Under the pieces are notes generated by a model, which was given only the letters and a program-made list of their open reading frames with translations, did no database searches and was not told the DNA's origin. DNA of 64,000 nt from Sphingomonas jinjuensis (GTDB lineage Bacteria; Pseudomonadota; Alphaproteobacteria; Sphingomonadales; Sphingomonadaceae). This document shows, piece by piece, positions 45,437-53,970 of the stretch. Location of the stretch: NCBI RefSeq assembly GCF_014197105.1, contig NZ_JACIEV010000008.1, forward strand, positions 1 through 64,000, in the 5' to 3' direction. Numbering within the stretch: the first letter of the stretch is position 1; each line of letters begins with the position of its first letter. A program made the translations under genes and the position numbers.

Positions 45437-46821
45437 TGGCCGCCGCCCTCTACCCCCTCCGTCATGCTGATCTCGTTTCAGCATCTCATGCCGCGAGCCG
45501 TTCGGCATGGGGCGAGGAGATGCTGAACCAAGTTCAGCATGACGAGGGGATGGTGGAAGGGGCGCGGCCTTCGCCATCACCCGCGTCATTCCTGCGCAGG
45601 CGGGAATCCATAGTCGCTGCAGTCGCGGCTCTATCCCGGCGGCGGGGCTTATGGATCTCCGCCTGCGCGGGGATGACGGCGGTTGCTGGGCTGGTCCTGC
45701 TTCTCACCCCCGCCGCCAGCCAGACCCGCGTCGCCGACCAGCGCGCCCGGCTCGCCACCGCGCGCCGCGACGCCGCGGCCGCCACCCGGCGCGCCGAAAT
45801 GCTGGTCGCCGCCGCCGCGCGCGAGCGCGACGCTGCTGAAAAAGCGCGGGCCGACGAACGCGCGCTGGCGGCCCGGGTCGACGCCGCCGCCGCCGATCTT
45901 GCCGCCGCCGAGGCGCGCAGCCGGCTGATCGACCGCCTCCTCGCCGATCGCCGCGCGCGGCTCGCGGAACAGCAGGCGCCGGTCGCCCGCCTGCTCGCGG
46001 CAATGCAGGCGATGGCGCGCCGCCCGGCGGTGGTTGCGCTCGCCCAGCCGGGATCGGTCGACGACCTCGTCCGCATCCGCGCCGTCCTCGGCAGCGCGCT
46101 GCCCGCGGTGCGCACTCGCTCCGCCGCCGTCCGCCGCGACCTCGACGCGACGCGCCGCCTTCAGTCCGCATCGATCCAGGCCACCGCCGCCTTGCGCGAC
46201 GGCCGCGCCAGGCTGGAGAGCAGCCGCGTGGCGCTGGCGACGCTCGAAGCCGACCACCGCCGCCGCAGCGCCTCATTCGGCCGCGATGCGATGAGCGAGG
46301 AGGACCGCGCGCTGGCGCTGGGCGAGCAGGCGCGCGATCTCGTCGATCGGCTGGGCGAGGAAGGGCAGGCCGCGACCACAGCCGCCGCGCTGGTCGACCT
46401 GCCCGGTCCGCCGCCGCGCCCGCTCGCGCCCGGCACGGTGCCGCCGCGGCGGCCGCGCGGCATCTATCGCGCACCGGTCAAGGGGCGCGTCGTCACCGGT
46501 TTCGGCGAGATTTCCGATGCCGGCGTCCGCTCGCGCGGGCTCGCCTTCGCGGTCGCGCCGGGCGCCCCCATCGTCGCGCCGGCGGGCGGGCGGGTGCGCT
46601 ATGTCGCGCCGTTCCGCGGCTATGGCATCATCGTCGTCATCGACCATCAAGACGGCTGGACCTCGCTCGTCACCGGTCTCGGTCGCCCCGCCGTTCGCCC
46701 CGGCGACAGCGTCGCACTCGGCACACCGCTCGGCCGCGCCACGACGGGCGACGACCCCCGCGTCACCGTCGAGCTGCGCCGCCGCAGACGCCCGGTCGAC
46801 GCCGCGGCGCTGATCGGCTGA
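45436..46821 (+). CDS. EnvC-like murein hydrolase activator with repeat-encoded N-terminus
   Basis: Long Ala/Arg-rich coiled coil (about residues 95-310 of the longest form) then a LytM-like domain (about 345-461). All four zinc ligands of active LytM proteins are missing: the first H-x-G-x-D is R-G-L-A-F, and the other His positions are Gly and Val. That fits an activator such as EnvC, not an enzyme. The ATG at 45436 has a strong GGGAGG and overlaps the rlmH stop, but codons about 9-81 come from two palindromic repeats; the hydrophobic signal (A-V-A-G-L-V-L-L-L-T) follows. ATG 45673, inside the second repeat, is an alternative start. ctpA follows. Confidence 0.8.
   Translation: MAAALYPLRHADLVSASHAASRSAWGEEMLNQVQHDEGMVEGARPSPSPASFLRRRESIVAAVAALSRRRGLWISACAGMTAVAGLVLLLTPAASQTRVADQRARLATARRDAAAATRRAEMLVAAAARERDAAEKARADERALAARVDAAAADLAAAEARSRLIDRLLADRRARLAEQQAPVARLLAAMQAMARRPAVVALAQPGSVDDLVRIRAVLGSALPAVRTRSAAVRRDLDATRRLQSASIQATAALRDGRARLESSRVALATLEADHRRRSASFGRDAMSEEDRALALGEQARDLVDRLGEEGQAATTAAALVDLPGPPPRPLAPGTVPPRRPRGIYRAPVKGRVVTGFGEISDAGVRSRGLAFAVAPGAPIVAPAGGRVRYVAPFRGYGIIVVIDHQDGWTSLVTGLGRPAVRPGDSVALGTPLGRATTGDDPRVTVELRRRRRPVDAAALIG
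45460..45544. repeat. Palindromic repeat, family A (copy A4), in the EnvC-like gene
   Basis: CGTCATGCTGATCTCGTTTC at the left and ACCAAGTTCAGCATGACG at the right, 85 bp. Located eight codons into the EnvC-like reading frame and open in that frame. Confidence 0.88.
45584..45678. repeat. Palindromic repeat, family B long form (copy B3), in the EnvC-like gene
   Basis: CGTCATTCCTGCGCAGGCGG at the left and CCGCCTGCGCGGGGATGACG at the right, 95 bp, the same length as B2. Its terminal ATGACG supplies an in-frame ATG just before the hydrophobic signal of the EnvC-like protein. Confidence 0.85.
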
Positions 46822-46913
46822 CGGTCAGCCTCCATTCACGCGTCACCGCGCTTTGATCGCACCGGCAAAGCCGCTACACAGCCCATCAAACCGCAGTTTT
46901 TCACGGATATCCC

Positions 46914-48248
46914 ATGGCCCGCCCGCTCCTGACCGCGACCGCGATCCTCGGCACCCTCTCGCTGGTGCCGCTGGCGACGCAGGCGCTCGCCGCGACCGAC
47001 GCCGACACCTATGGCGAATTCGACCAGTTCATGGACGTCTTTAACCGGATCAAGGCGGATTACGTCGACAAGGTCGACGACAAGACGCTGATCAAGGGCG
47101 CGATCCAGGGGATGCTGTCGAGCCTCGACCCGCATTCCAGCTATGTCGATGCGCTCGACTATCAAAATCTGAAGATTCAGACCGAGGGCAATTACGGCGG
47201 CCTTGGCCTCACCGTCTCGATGGAGGATGGCGCGGTCAAGGTGATCTCGCCGCAGGAGGATACGCCCGCGGCGCGTGCCGGCGTGAAGTCCGGCGATTAC
47301 ATCACCCACATCGACGGCAAGCTGATCTACGGCGACACGCTCGACGAGGCGATCGGGCTGATGCGCGGCAAGCCGGGCACAAAGATCACGATGACGCTGG
47401 TCCGCCCCGGCCGCGACAAGCCGCTCGACGTCACGCTGGTGCGCGAGGTGATCGTCCAGCGTCCGGTGAAGTGGGAAGTGCGGGGCCAGGTCGGCTACAT
47501 CAACATCAACACCTTCTCCGAAAACACCGGCGCCGACACCCGCGCCGCGATCATGGCGATCGACAAGTCGCTCGGCCACAAGCCTCTGGGCTATGTCGTC
47601 GACCTGCGCGAGAACGGCGGCGGCCTGCTGACCCAGGCGATCGCGGTATCCGACGCCTTCCTCGACCATGGCGAGATCGTGTCGCAGCGCGGGCGCGAGA
47701 AGAGCGACATCGAGCGCTACTTCGCCAAGCCCGGCGACGATGCCCACGGCCTGCCGGTGGTGGTGCTGACCGATCCGGGCACCGCGTCGGCGAGTGAGAT
47801 CGTCGCCGGCGCGCTCCAGGACCATCACCGCGCGCTCATCATGGGCGAGAAGACGTTCGGCAAGGGATCGGTGCAGACGCTGCTCCAGCTCGGGCCCACA
47901 ACCGCGCTTCGCTTGACGACCGCGCGTTATTACACCCCGTCGGGACGCAGCGTACAGGAGGGCGGTATCGAGCCCGACATCCGCGTGCCGCAGATCAGCG
48001 ACCCCGACTACAAGACCCGCCCCGTATTCCGCGAGGCCGACCTGCGCCGTCACCTCATCAACGAGGTGAAGGCCGACAATGCGGTGCTGGAGGAGGATAC
48101 CAAGACCGATCCGCGCTTCAGCATGACGCCCGAGCAGCTGAAGAAGCAGGGGATCGAGGATTTCCAGCTCTATTATGCGCTGAAGACGGTCGCGCGGCTG
48201 GGTGGTCCGACCCAGGTCGCGCTGGCGACCAAGCCGCCGGTGAAGTGA
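46914..48248 (+). CDS. ctpA: Carboxyl-terminal processing protease (S41 family)
   Basis: 444 residues, periplasmic. Signal peptide to about A-L-A-A (25), PDZ domain around 85-165 (Y-G-G-L-G-L-T-V), then the S41 domain with a Ser/Lys dyad: S292 in G-T-A-S-A-S-E and K317 in F-G-K-G-S-V-Q, 25 residues apart as in CtpA enzymes. Processes or degrades periplasmic proteins, often peptidoglycan hydrolases. Directly downstream of the EnvC-like gene, so both may act in cell-wall remodelling. Confidence 0.95.
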   Translation: MARPLLTATAILGTLSLVPLATQALAATDADTYGEFDQFMDVFNRIKADYVDKVDDKTLIKGAIQGMLSSLDPHSSYVDALDYQNLKIQTEGNYGGLGLTVSMEDGAVKVISPQEDTPAARAGVKSGDYITHIDGKLIYGDTLDEAIGLMRGKPGTKITMTLVRPGRDKPLDVTLVREVIVQRPVKWEVRGQVGYININTFSENTGADTRAAIMAIDKSLGHKPLGYVVDLRENGGGLLTQAIAVSDAFLDHGEIVSQRGREKSDIERYFAKPGDDAHGLPVVVLTDPGTASASEIVAGALQDHHRALIMGEKTFGKGSVQTLLQLGPTTALRLTTARYYTPSGRSVQEGGIEPDIRVPQISDPDYKTRPVFREADLRRHLINEVKADNAVLEEDTKTDPRFSMTPEQLKKQGIEDFQLYYALKTVARLGGPTQVALATKPPVK

Positions 48249-48264
48249 TGGCCTCTCACTCCCC

Positions 48265-48370
48265 CGTCATCCCGGCCCTGAGCCGGGATCCATCGTGCGG
48301 CGAGCGACTGAGTAGCGTCGGCGCGAGTCACTTGGGGAGCCATGGATCCCGGCACAAGGCCGGGATGACG
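48265..48370. repeat. Palindromic repeat, family C (copy C2)
   Basis: CGTCATCCCGGCCCTGAGCC then GGGATCCAT at the left, ATGGATCCCGGCACAAGGCC then GGGATGACG at the right, 106 bp. Fills most of the gap between ctpA and dsbB. Confidence 0.9.
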
Positions 48371-48390
48371 AAGGTAGCGGGAGGGGCGCA

Positions 48391-48861
48391 ATGACCCCCT
48401 CCGAACGCCTCGCCCGCCTCCTCGCGCTCCTCGTCCCCGCCGCGCTGCTCGCGGGCGCCTGGATCGGCCAGCTCTTCTTTCACCTCTACCCGTGCGAGAT
48501 GTGCCATTGGCAGCGCTGGCCGCACTATGCGGCGGTGGTGCTGGCGGGGCTGGCCTTCGTCGTGCCGCAGCGTTCGGTCGCGAAATCGCTGATCATCGTC
48601 GCCGCGTTGCTGATCGCGATTTCGGGGGCGATCGGCGTCTTCCATGCCGGGGTCGAGTGGCACTGGTGGAACGGCTTCACCGCCTGCACCGGCTCGCTCG
48701 GTAGCGGCGGCTCGACGCTCGATCGGATCATGAACACCGCGGTCATTCCTTGCGACGTCGCGCAGTGGCGGTTCCTGGGCATTTCGCTCGCCGGCTATAA
48801 TGCGTTGATCTCCTTGGCCGGTGCTGCGTTGATCCTGGGCATGATGAGGAAGGCGCGATGA
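48391..48861 (+). CDS. dsbB: Disulfide bond formation protein B
   Basis: 156 residues, four membrane spans. Reoxidises periplasmic DsbA using quinone. The C-x-x-C pair is C-E-M-C near 35-38 in the first periplasmic loop, and the second pair is in A-C-T-G-S near 98 and I-P-C-D near 119. A GGGAGGGG sequence precedes the ATG at 48391. coq7 overlaps its stop (ATGA). Confidence 0.92.
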   Translation: MTPSERLARLLALLVPAALLAGAWIGQLFFHLYPCEMCHWQRWPHYAAVVLAGLAFVVPQRSVAKSLIIVAALLIAISGAIGVFHAGVEWHWWNGFTACTGSLGSGGSTLDRIMNTAVIPCDVAQWRFLGISLAGYNALISLAGAALILGMMRKAR

Positions 48862-49391
48862 GCTGGAAACCGGGCGATCGGCCCCACCCGACCGAATCGA
48901 TGATCCGCGTCGACCAGGCGGGCGAATATGGCGCGACGCGCATCTATGCGGGGCAGCTCGCGATCCTGGGCGATCGCCATCCTTCGGCACGTGCCATCCA
49001 TCACATGGCGGCGCAGGAGGAGCGGCATCGCGCCTTCTTCGACAAGCTGATCGTCGAGCGTGGCGTGCGGCCGACGCTGTTTCAGCCGTTCTGGAACGTC
49101 GCCGGCTTCGCGCTCGGCGCGGTGACGGCGGCGATCGGCCCCGACGCGGCGATGGCCTGCACCGCCGCGGTCGAGACCGAGATCGACAAGCATTATGCCG
49201 AACAGCTGGCGGCGCTGGGCGACAGCGACCCCGAGCTGAGCGAGGCGATCGCGGATTTCCAGGCCGAAGAGCTGGAGCATCGCGATCATGCGCTGGCCAA
49301 TGGCGCGGAGAATGCGATCGGCTATCCGGTGCTCAGCGCCGCGATCCGGCTGGGGTGCAAGGTCGCGATCGCCGCGGCGAAACGGATCTGA
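48858..49391 (+). CDS. coq7: Demethoxyubiquinone hydroxylase Coq7
   Basis: 177 residues. Di-iron monooxygenase for the last ring hydroxylation in ubiquinone synthesis. Iron ligands are seen in D-Q-A-G-E-Y-G-A near 13, Q-E-E-R-H near 54 and E-L-E-H-R-D-H near 135. Coupled to dsbB by an ATGA overlap; DsbB needs the quinone that Coq7 helps make, a plausible reason for linkage. Confidence 0.94.
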   Translation: MSWKPGDRPHPTESMIRVDQAGEYGATRIYAGQLAILGDRHPSARAIHHMAAQEERHRAFFDKLIVERGVRPTLFQPFWNVAGFALGAVTAAIGPDAAMACTAAVETEIDKHYAEQLAALGDSDPELSEAIADFQAEELEHRDHALANGAENAIGYPVLSAAIRLGCKVAIAAAKRI

Positions 49392-49407
49392 CGGGAGAGG
49401 CAAGACA

Positions 49408-49869
49408 GTGAAGCGTTTGATTCTCGCGGGGTTGGTCCTCGCCGCGCCGACCATGGCACAGCAGGCGGCGCTGCCGGGTGCGCCGGTCCAGTCCGTGACA
49501 CGCGCCAGCACGGCGCAGACACCGGGCGTCGTGCCCAAGCGCGCGCCGATCAACGGTGTCCTCGTCCTCTACGGCAACGAGCGCTGCCCGACCGACGCGG
49601 AAGGGAACGAGGTCATCGTCTGCGAGCGCCGTAGCGCCGAGGAACAATATCGGGTCCCGAAGGAACTGCGCGAATTCCAGGTGACGCCGCAAAACGAAAG
49701 CTGGGCCGCGCGCGCCCAGGGGACGATGAACGAGGGCGTCGGCGCCAACAGCATCGGCAGCTGTTCGACCGTCGGCGCCGGCGGCCAAACCGGCTGCTTC
49801 ATCCAGCGCGCCAACGCCGCCACGAAGGAACGCCGCGCCCAGGCGAAGGCGGACGCCAGCGTTCCTTAA
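49408..49869 (+). CDS. Secreted hypothetical protein
   Basis: 153 residues from a GTG at 49408 with GGGAGAGG upstream. Signal peptide ending T-M-A-Q near 18. Mature part has four Cys (N-E-R-C-P near 60, I-V-C-E-R near 72, G-S-C-S-T and T-G-C-F-I near 130-140) that could make two disulfides, and a P-K-E-L-R-E motif. Periplasmic; seen as a type of small alphaproteobacterial protein, no function known. 16 bases after coq7. Confidence 0.75.
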   Translation: MKRLILAGLVLAAPTMAQQAALPGAPVQSVTRASTAQTPGVVPKRAPINGVLVLYGNERCPTDAEGNEVIVCERRSAEEQYRVPKELREFQVTPQNESWAARAQGTMNEGVGANSIGSCSTVGAGGQTGCFIQRANAATKERRAQAKADASVP

Positions 49870-49895
49870 GTCCGTATTGTCAGTCCACACCCCTT

Positions 49896-50000
49896 CGTCA
49901 TCCCGGCCTTGAGCCGGGTTCCATGGTTCCCCAAGCGACTCGCGCCGACGGTGCGCAGTCGCTTGCCGCACGTTGGATCCCGGCTCGAGGCCGGGATGAG
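49896..50000. repeat. Palindromic repeat, family C (copy C3)
   Basis: CGTCATCCCGGCCTTGAGCC at the left and GGATCCCGGCTCGAGGCCGG then GATGAGG at the right, 105 bp. The rest of the 272 bp gap (50001-50141) shows no gene or structure that I can support. Confidence 0.88.
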
Positions 50001-50141
50001 GGTAGTAGGATAGGGCAGGGCTGTTCCACTGCTCGGCGACCGCCACCTCCGCGGAGCAAGCGGCACCGCAGATGGCGGGCCCGTTCCGGCATGACGGAAT
50101 TCGGCTGTCGTACCGGCCCTCATTCGCGTTAAGCCACCCCC

Positions 50142-51602
50142 ATGCCGCTGCGCCGCTTCCGCATCGTCCTGTTCGCGCTGGTGTGGTTCAGCGCCGCCTG
50201 GTTCGGCTCGTGGGAGTTCAATCCCAACAACGCGGTCCGGCTCTGGGCGGCGGTCAGTCTCGTCGAAAGCGGCGATGCGACGATCGACGAATACGCCCAT
50301 ATGACAGTCGACAAGGCGCAGTTCGGCGACCATTTCTATTCCGACAAGGCGCCGGGCATGACGATCGCCGCGCTGCCCGCGGCGTGGGTCGCCGATCGCG
50401 TCACCGGCGAACGGGCGGGGCCGCTCGACAAATGGCTCGGCAACGATCTGCTCGCGCGCTTTACCCGTTTGCGGCTTCGCCTCGCCGCCGCCTCGATCAG
50501 CGCGGTGCTGACCGCCATCGCCGCGGTACTGCTGTTCGACCTTGGCCTCGCGGTCACGGGCAGCGTCGGCGCCGGGCTGATCGCCGCGCTCGGCTATGCG
50601 CTGGGCACGCCGATCTGGGGCTGGTCGACGACGATCCTGGGCCATGCCCCCGTCGCCGCGCTCTACGTGATCGCGCTCTGGGCGGTATGGCGGATGGGCG
50701 AGGCACGGGCGATGCGCCACGCTGTCGTCGCCGGCTTGGCGCTGGGCGCAGCGGTGGTGGTCGAGCATCAGGCGGTGATCGCCGGCAGCGCGATCGGTAT
50801 CTGGGCGCTGGCGCGGGGCGCAGGCCGTCGCAATCGCCGGACACTGCTCGCGGCCTTCCTGATCGCCGGGCTTGTCGCGCTGCTTCCGCTCGCGATCTAC
50901 AACATCGTCGCGTTCGGCACGCCGTTCCGCGTCAGCTATTCGGGTGTCGTCGGGTGGCAGGGGATGCAGCAGGGGCTGTTCGGCCTCACCTGGCCGCGGC
51001 CCATGGTGCTCTGGCAGATCCTGTTCGGGACGAAGGTCGGCCTGGTCTGGGTCGCGCCCATCCTGCTGCTCGCCGCGCCGGGGCTGGCGATGCTGACCGA
51101 GCGCCGCGATACGCGCGGGCTGGCGATCACCGCCGCCACCGTCGCCGCCGCCTCGCTGCTGGTCAACGCCGCCTATGTCTATTGGGAGGGCGGCAACACC
51201 ACCGGTCCGCGCATCGCGATGCCGCTGGCAGGCGCGCTCGCGCTGGGGCTGGCGCCGTGGTGGGCGGCGTTCCGCGGCGCCGCCGTCCGCGGGCTGACGC
51301 TGGGCGTACTGACCGTGTCGATCGCGATCAACGCGATGGTCGCCGCGGCGGAGATCTTCGGGCCGCAGGGCTGGGACTGGCAGCTGTGGCGCGGCGTGAT
51401 CCAGCCCCACTTCCTCAACGGCGAGCTGCGCACGGCCCCGTCGGAATGGTTCGGCTGGACGCCGTGGCACGGCTTCGCGCTATGGGCGGCGGTCGCCACC
51501 GTGATGCTCGCCTGGCTTGTCTGGGCGGCGGGCCGAGCCTATCCTGACGCCGCTCGCGTGACTGGCGCATCGGTGGACGACCACGGGGAAGCGCGAGCCT
51601 GA
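50142..51602 (+). CDS. Multi-pass membrane protein, GT-C-like
   Basis: 486 residues with about ten membrane segments. The first loop holds W-E-F-N-P-N-N-A-V-R and F-Y-S-D-K-A-P-G-M near 62-70; S-D-K-(A/P)-P-G after the first span is typical of GT-C glycosyltransferase-like proteins that use lipid-linked sugars. A second loop has G-G-N-T-T-G-P-R-I. Substrate unknown. The ATG at 50142 is the only good start. It precedes the DJ-1/PfpI gene by 41 bases. Confidence 0.7.
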   Translation: MPLRRFRIVLFALVWFSAAWFGSWEFNPNNAVRLWAAVSLVESGDATIDEYAHMTVDKAQFGDHFYSDKAPGMTIAALPAAWVADRVTGERAGPLDKWLGNDLLARFTRLRLRLAAASISAVLTAIAAVLLFDLGLAVTGSVGAGLIAALGYALGTPIWGWSTTILGHAPVAALYVIALWAVWRMGEARAMRHAVVAGLALGAAVVVEHQAVIAGSAIGIWALARGAGRRNRRTLLAAFLIAGLVALLPLAIYNIVAFGTPFRVSYSGVVGWQGMQQGLFGLTWPRPMVLWQILFGTKVGLVWVAPILLLAAPGLAMLTERRDTRGLAITAATVAAASLLVNAAYVYWEGGNTTGPRIAMPLAGALALGLAPWWAAFRGAAVRGLTLGVLTVSIAINAMVAAAEIFGPQGWDWQLWRGVIQPHFLNGELRTAPSEWFGWTPWHGFALWAAVATVMLAWLVWAAGRAYPDAARVTGASVDDHGEARA

Positions 51603-51643
51603 ACGCCGCGCGCCTGGGCACCACGCTTGACGGAGGTTGCCCC

Positions 51644-52330
51644 ATGCCGATGACGATCGCCTTCCTGCTGTTCCCCAACGTCACCCAGCTCGACCTGACC
51701 GGCCCGGCGCAGGTACTCGCGCGGCTCGGCGATTCGACGCTTCATCTGGTTGCGAAGATGCGCGATCCGGTGCCGACCGATGCCGGCTTCTCGATCCTGC
51801 CGACCGCCAGCTTTAACGACGTGCCTGGCGCCGACATCCTGTGCGTGCCCGGCGGCTTCGGCACCAACGCGGCGATCGCCGACGACGAGACGATCGAATG
51901 GGTCCGCAGCGTCGGCGAGCGCGCGACCTGGGTGACGAGCGTCTGCACCGGATCGCTGATCCTCGGCGCGGCGGGGCTGCTGCGGGGCTATCGCGCCGGC
52001 TGCCACTGGGCGCAGCGTCACCATCTGCCGCTGTTCGGTGCGGAGCCGGTGGCCGAGCGCGTCGTCGTCGATCGCAACCGCGTGACCGGCGGCGGCGTCA
52101 CCGCGGGCATCGACTTCGCCCTGACGCTAACCGCGCTGATCCGCGGCGAGGATCACGCCAAGGCGGTGCAGCTCAGCCTGGAATATGATCCGCATCCGCC
52201 GTTCGACGCCGGTTCGCCGGAGCGGGCGGGCGCGGCGCTGGTCGAGGCGGTGAAGGCACGCGGTCGCACGCTTGCGCCGACCCGCGACGACGAGCTACGC
52301 GCGCTGGCGATCAGGCGCGGCTTTTCCTGA
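51644..52330 (+). CDS. DJ-1/PfpI family protein (isonitrile hydratase/GlxA-like)
   Basis: 228 residues with the class I glutamine-amidotransferase-like fold. L-L-F-P-N-V-T-Q-L-D-L-T-G-P near 8-21 and the nucleophile elbow V-T-S-V-C-T-G-S near 100 with Cys104 resemble isonitrile hydratase and the N-terminal domain of GlxA regulators, but there is no DNA-binding domain. Function probably catalytic or glyoxalase-like. It overlaps the 3' end of dedA by 20 bases on the opposite strand. Confidence 0.85.
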   Translation: MPMTIAFLLFPNVTQLDLTGPAQVLARLGDSTLHLVAKMRDPVPTDAGFSILPTASFNDVPGADILCVPGGFGTNAAIADDETIEWVRSVGERATWVTSVCTGSLILGAAGLLRGYRAGCHWAQRHHLPLFGAEPVAERVVVDRNRVTGGGVTAGIDFALTLTALIRGEDHAKAVQLSLEYDPHPPFDAGSPERAGAALVEAVKARGRTLAPTRDDELRALAIRRGFS

Positions 52331-52946
52331 GCCCGCGCACGCGGTGCCAGATGTAGAAGGCGACCAGCGCCACCAGCACCAGGCCGATCGCAAGGTCGGC
52401 CTGGTGGAACGCCGCCTTCACGCGCGGGTCGCTGTTCCACTTGTCGCCCAGCTTCATGCCGACCCAGGCGAGGCCGAAGCACCACGGCCAGCTGCCGATG
52501 AAGGTATAGACATGGAACGGCACCAGCCGCATCCGCGCGACGCCCGCGGGAAAGGCGATGAAGCTGCGGATGACGGGCAGCAGCCGCCCGATCAGCACCG
52601 CCGCCGAGCCCCAGCGCGCGAAGAAGCGGTCGGCGGCATCGAGTTCGCCCGGCCCGATCAGCACGTAGCGGCCCCAACGCTCCGCCATCGGCCGCCCGCC
52701 GCGCTTGCCCACCTCATAGGCGACGATCGACCCGAGGTTGCACCCGATCGCCCCCGCCGTCGCGGCGAGATACAGGTCGAACCGCCCGGTCGACACCAGA
52801 TAGCCGGCGAACGGCATGATGATCTCGCTCGGCAGCGGGATGCACGCGCTCTCGATCGCCATCAGGATCGCGATGCCGGTATAGCCGCCGGTCGAGATCA
52901 CCCAGATCGTGAAGGTGGCGAGGACCGCCAGGATCTTTTCGAACAT
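52311..52946 (-). CDS. DedA family membrane protein
   Basis: 211 residues, VTT/SNARE-associated fold with re-entrant loops. E-S-A-C-I-P-L-P-S-E near 31-40 and the G-R-L-L-P-V-I-R-S-F near 124-133 motif with the essential Arg residues are present. DedA proteins move lipid carriers such as undecaprenyl phosphate or phospholipids across the inner membrane. Start ATG at 52946, divergent from the aldo-keto reductase. Confidence 0.93.
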   Translation of the reverse strand: MFEKILAVLATFTIWVISTGGYTGIAILMAIESACIPLPSEIIMPFAGYLVSTGRFDLYLAATAGAIGCNLGSIVAYEVGKRGGRPMAERWGRYVLIGPGELDAADRFFARWGSAAVLIGRLLPVIRSFIAFPAGVARMRLVPFHVYTFIGSWPWCFGLAWVGMKLGDKWNSDPRVKAAFHQADLAIGLVLVALVAFYIWHRVRGLRKSRA

Positions 52947-53026
52947 GGGATTGCCGCTTGGGCGAAGGCGCCGCGATGGTCAACCGCTCGCGGGAACCCG
53001 CACCGCCGTTGACGGTTTGGCGCGCC

Positions 53027-53824
53027 ATGACTGATCTTACCCTCAACGATGGCCGCACCATGCCCCAGCTCGGCATGGGTACGTATCAGATCCCCGACGC
53101 CCAGGCGGCGACGATCGTCCGCCAGGGCATCGATGCCGGCTTTCGCCTGGTCGACACCGCCGCGATCTACGACAACGAACGTGGCGTCGGCGAGGGCGTG
53201 AAGGCGACCGACGTGTTCCTGACGACCAAGCTGTGGAACGACCGCCAGGGCGATCCCCGCGCGGCGCTGGACGAAAGCCTGGCGCTGCTTGGCGTCGATG
53301 CGGTCGACCTCTATCTGATCCACTGGCCGGTCCCCACCGCCGATCGCTATGTCGACGCCTGGAAGTCGCTGGTGAGCCTGCGCGATGCCGGGCTGACGCG
53401 TTCGATCGGCGTGTCGAACTTCCTGCCCGAGCATCTCGACCGGATCATCGAGGCGACCGGCGTCACCCCCGCGGTCAACCAGATCGAACTTCATCCGCGG
53501 TTCCAGCGGCGCGAAGAGGTGGCGTATCACCAGGCCGCGGGCATCGTCACGCAGAGCTGGAGCCCGATCGGCCAGGGCAAGTCGCTGCTGACCGATCCGG
53601 TGATCGAAAAGATCGCCGGCAAGCATGCCCGATCGCCGGCGCAGGTCGTGATCGCGTGGCACCTCGCCAAGGGCTATTCGGTCATCCCCAAGGCATCGAG
53701 CCATGACCACCTGACCGACAATCTCGCCGCGCAGGACCTGACGCTCGACGACGAGGACATGGTCGCGCTCGACGGCATGGACTGCGGCGAGCGGCTGGGG
53801 CCGGACCCGAAGACATTCGGGTGA
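53027..53824 (+). CDS. Aldo/keto reductase
   Basis: 265 residues, NADPH-dependent barrel enzyme. Catalytic tetrad visible: Asp and Tyr in D-T-A-A-I-Y near 43-48, Lys in T-T-K-L-W near 67, His in L-I-H-W-P near 99. Close to the 2,5-diketo-D-gluconate reductase-like group. I chose ATG 53027 (M-T-D-L-T-L) instead of the in-frame start at 52958. Followed by a family A repeat and a poly-G run. Confidence 0.94.
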   Translation: MTDLTLNDGRTMPQLGMGTYQIPDAQAATIVRQGIDAGFRLVDTAAIYDNERGVGEGVKATDVFLTTKLWNDRQGDPRAALDESLALLGVDAVDLYLIHWPVPTADRYVDAWKSLVSLRDAGLTRSIGVSNFLPEHLDRIIEATGVTPAVNQIELHPRFQRREEVAYHQAAGIVTQSWSPIGQGKSLLTDPVIEKIAGKHARSPAQVVIAWHLAKGYSVIPKASSHDHLTDNLAAQDLTLDDEDMVALDGMDCGERLGPDPKTFG

Positions 53825-53852
53825 GTGGGCTGCCTGCCCCCTCCAAAAAGCT

Positions 53853-53936
53853 GTCATGCTGAACTCGTTTCAGCATCTCGTCGTGGCGTAGACGGCCCTC
53901 CCCCCAAGCAGATCCTGAAACGAGTTCAGGATGACG
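53853..53936. repeat. Palindromic repeat, family A (copy A5)
   Basis: GTCATGCTGAACTCGTTTCA at the left and GAAACGAGTTCAGGATGACG at the right, 84 bp, between convergent genes. Confidence 0.85.
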
Positions 53937-53943
53937 GCTTGGT

Positions 53944-53959
53944 GGGGGGGGGGGGGGGG
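53944..53959. repeat. 16-base poly-G tract
   Basis: Sixteen consecutive G residues, eight bases after repeat A5 and 11 bases beyond the stop of the uracil-DNA-binding gene. Long homopolymers like this are slippage-prone in replication and in sequencing. Confidence 0.9.
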
Positions 53960-53970
53960 CAGGGAGGCAA

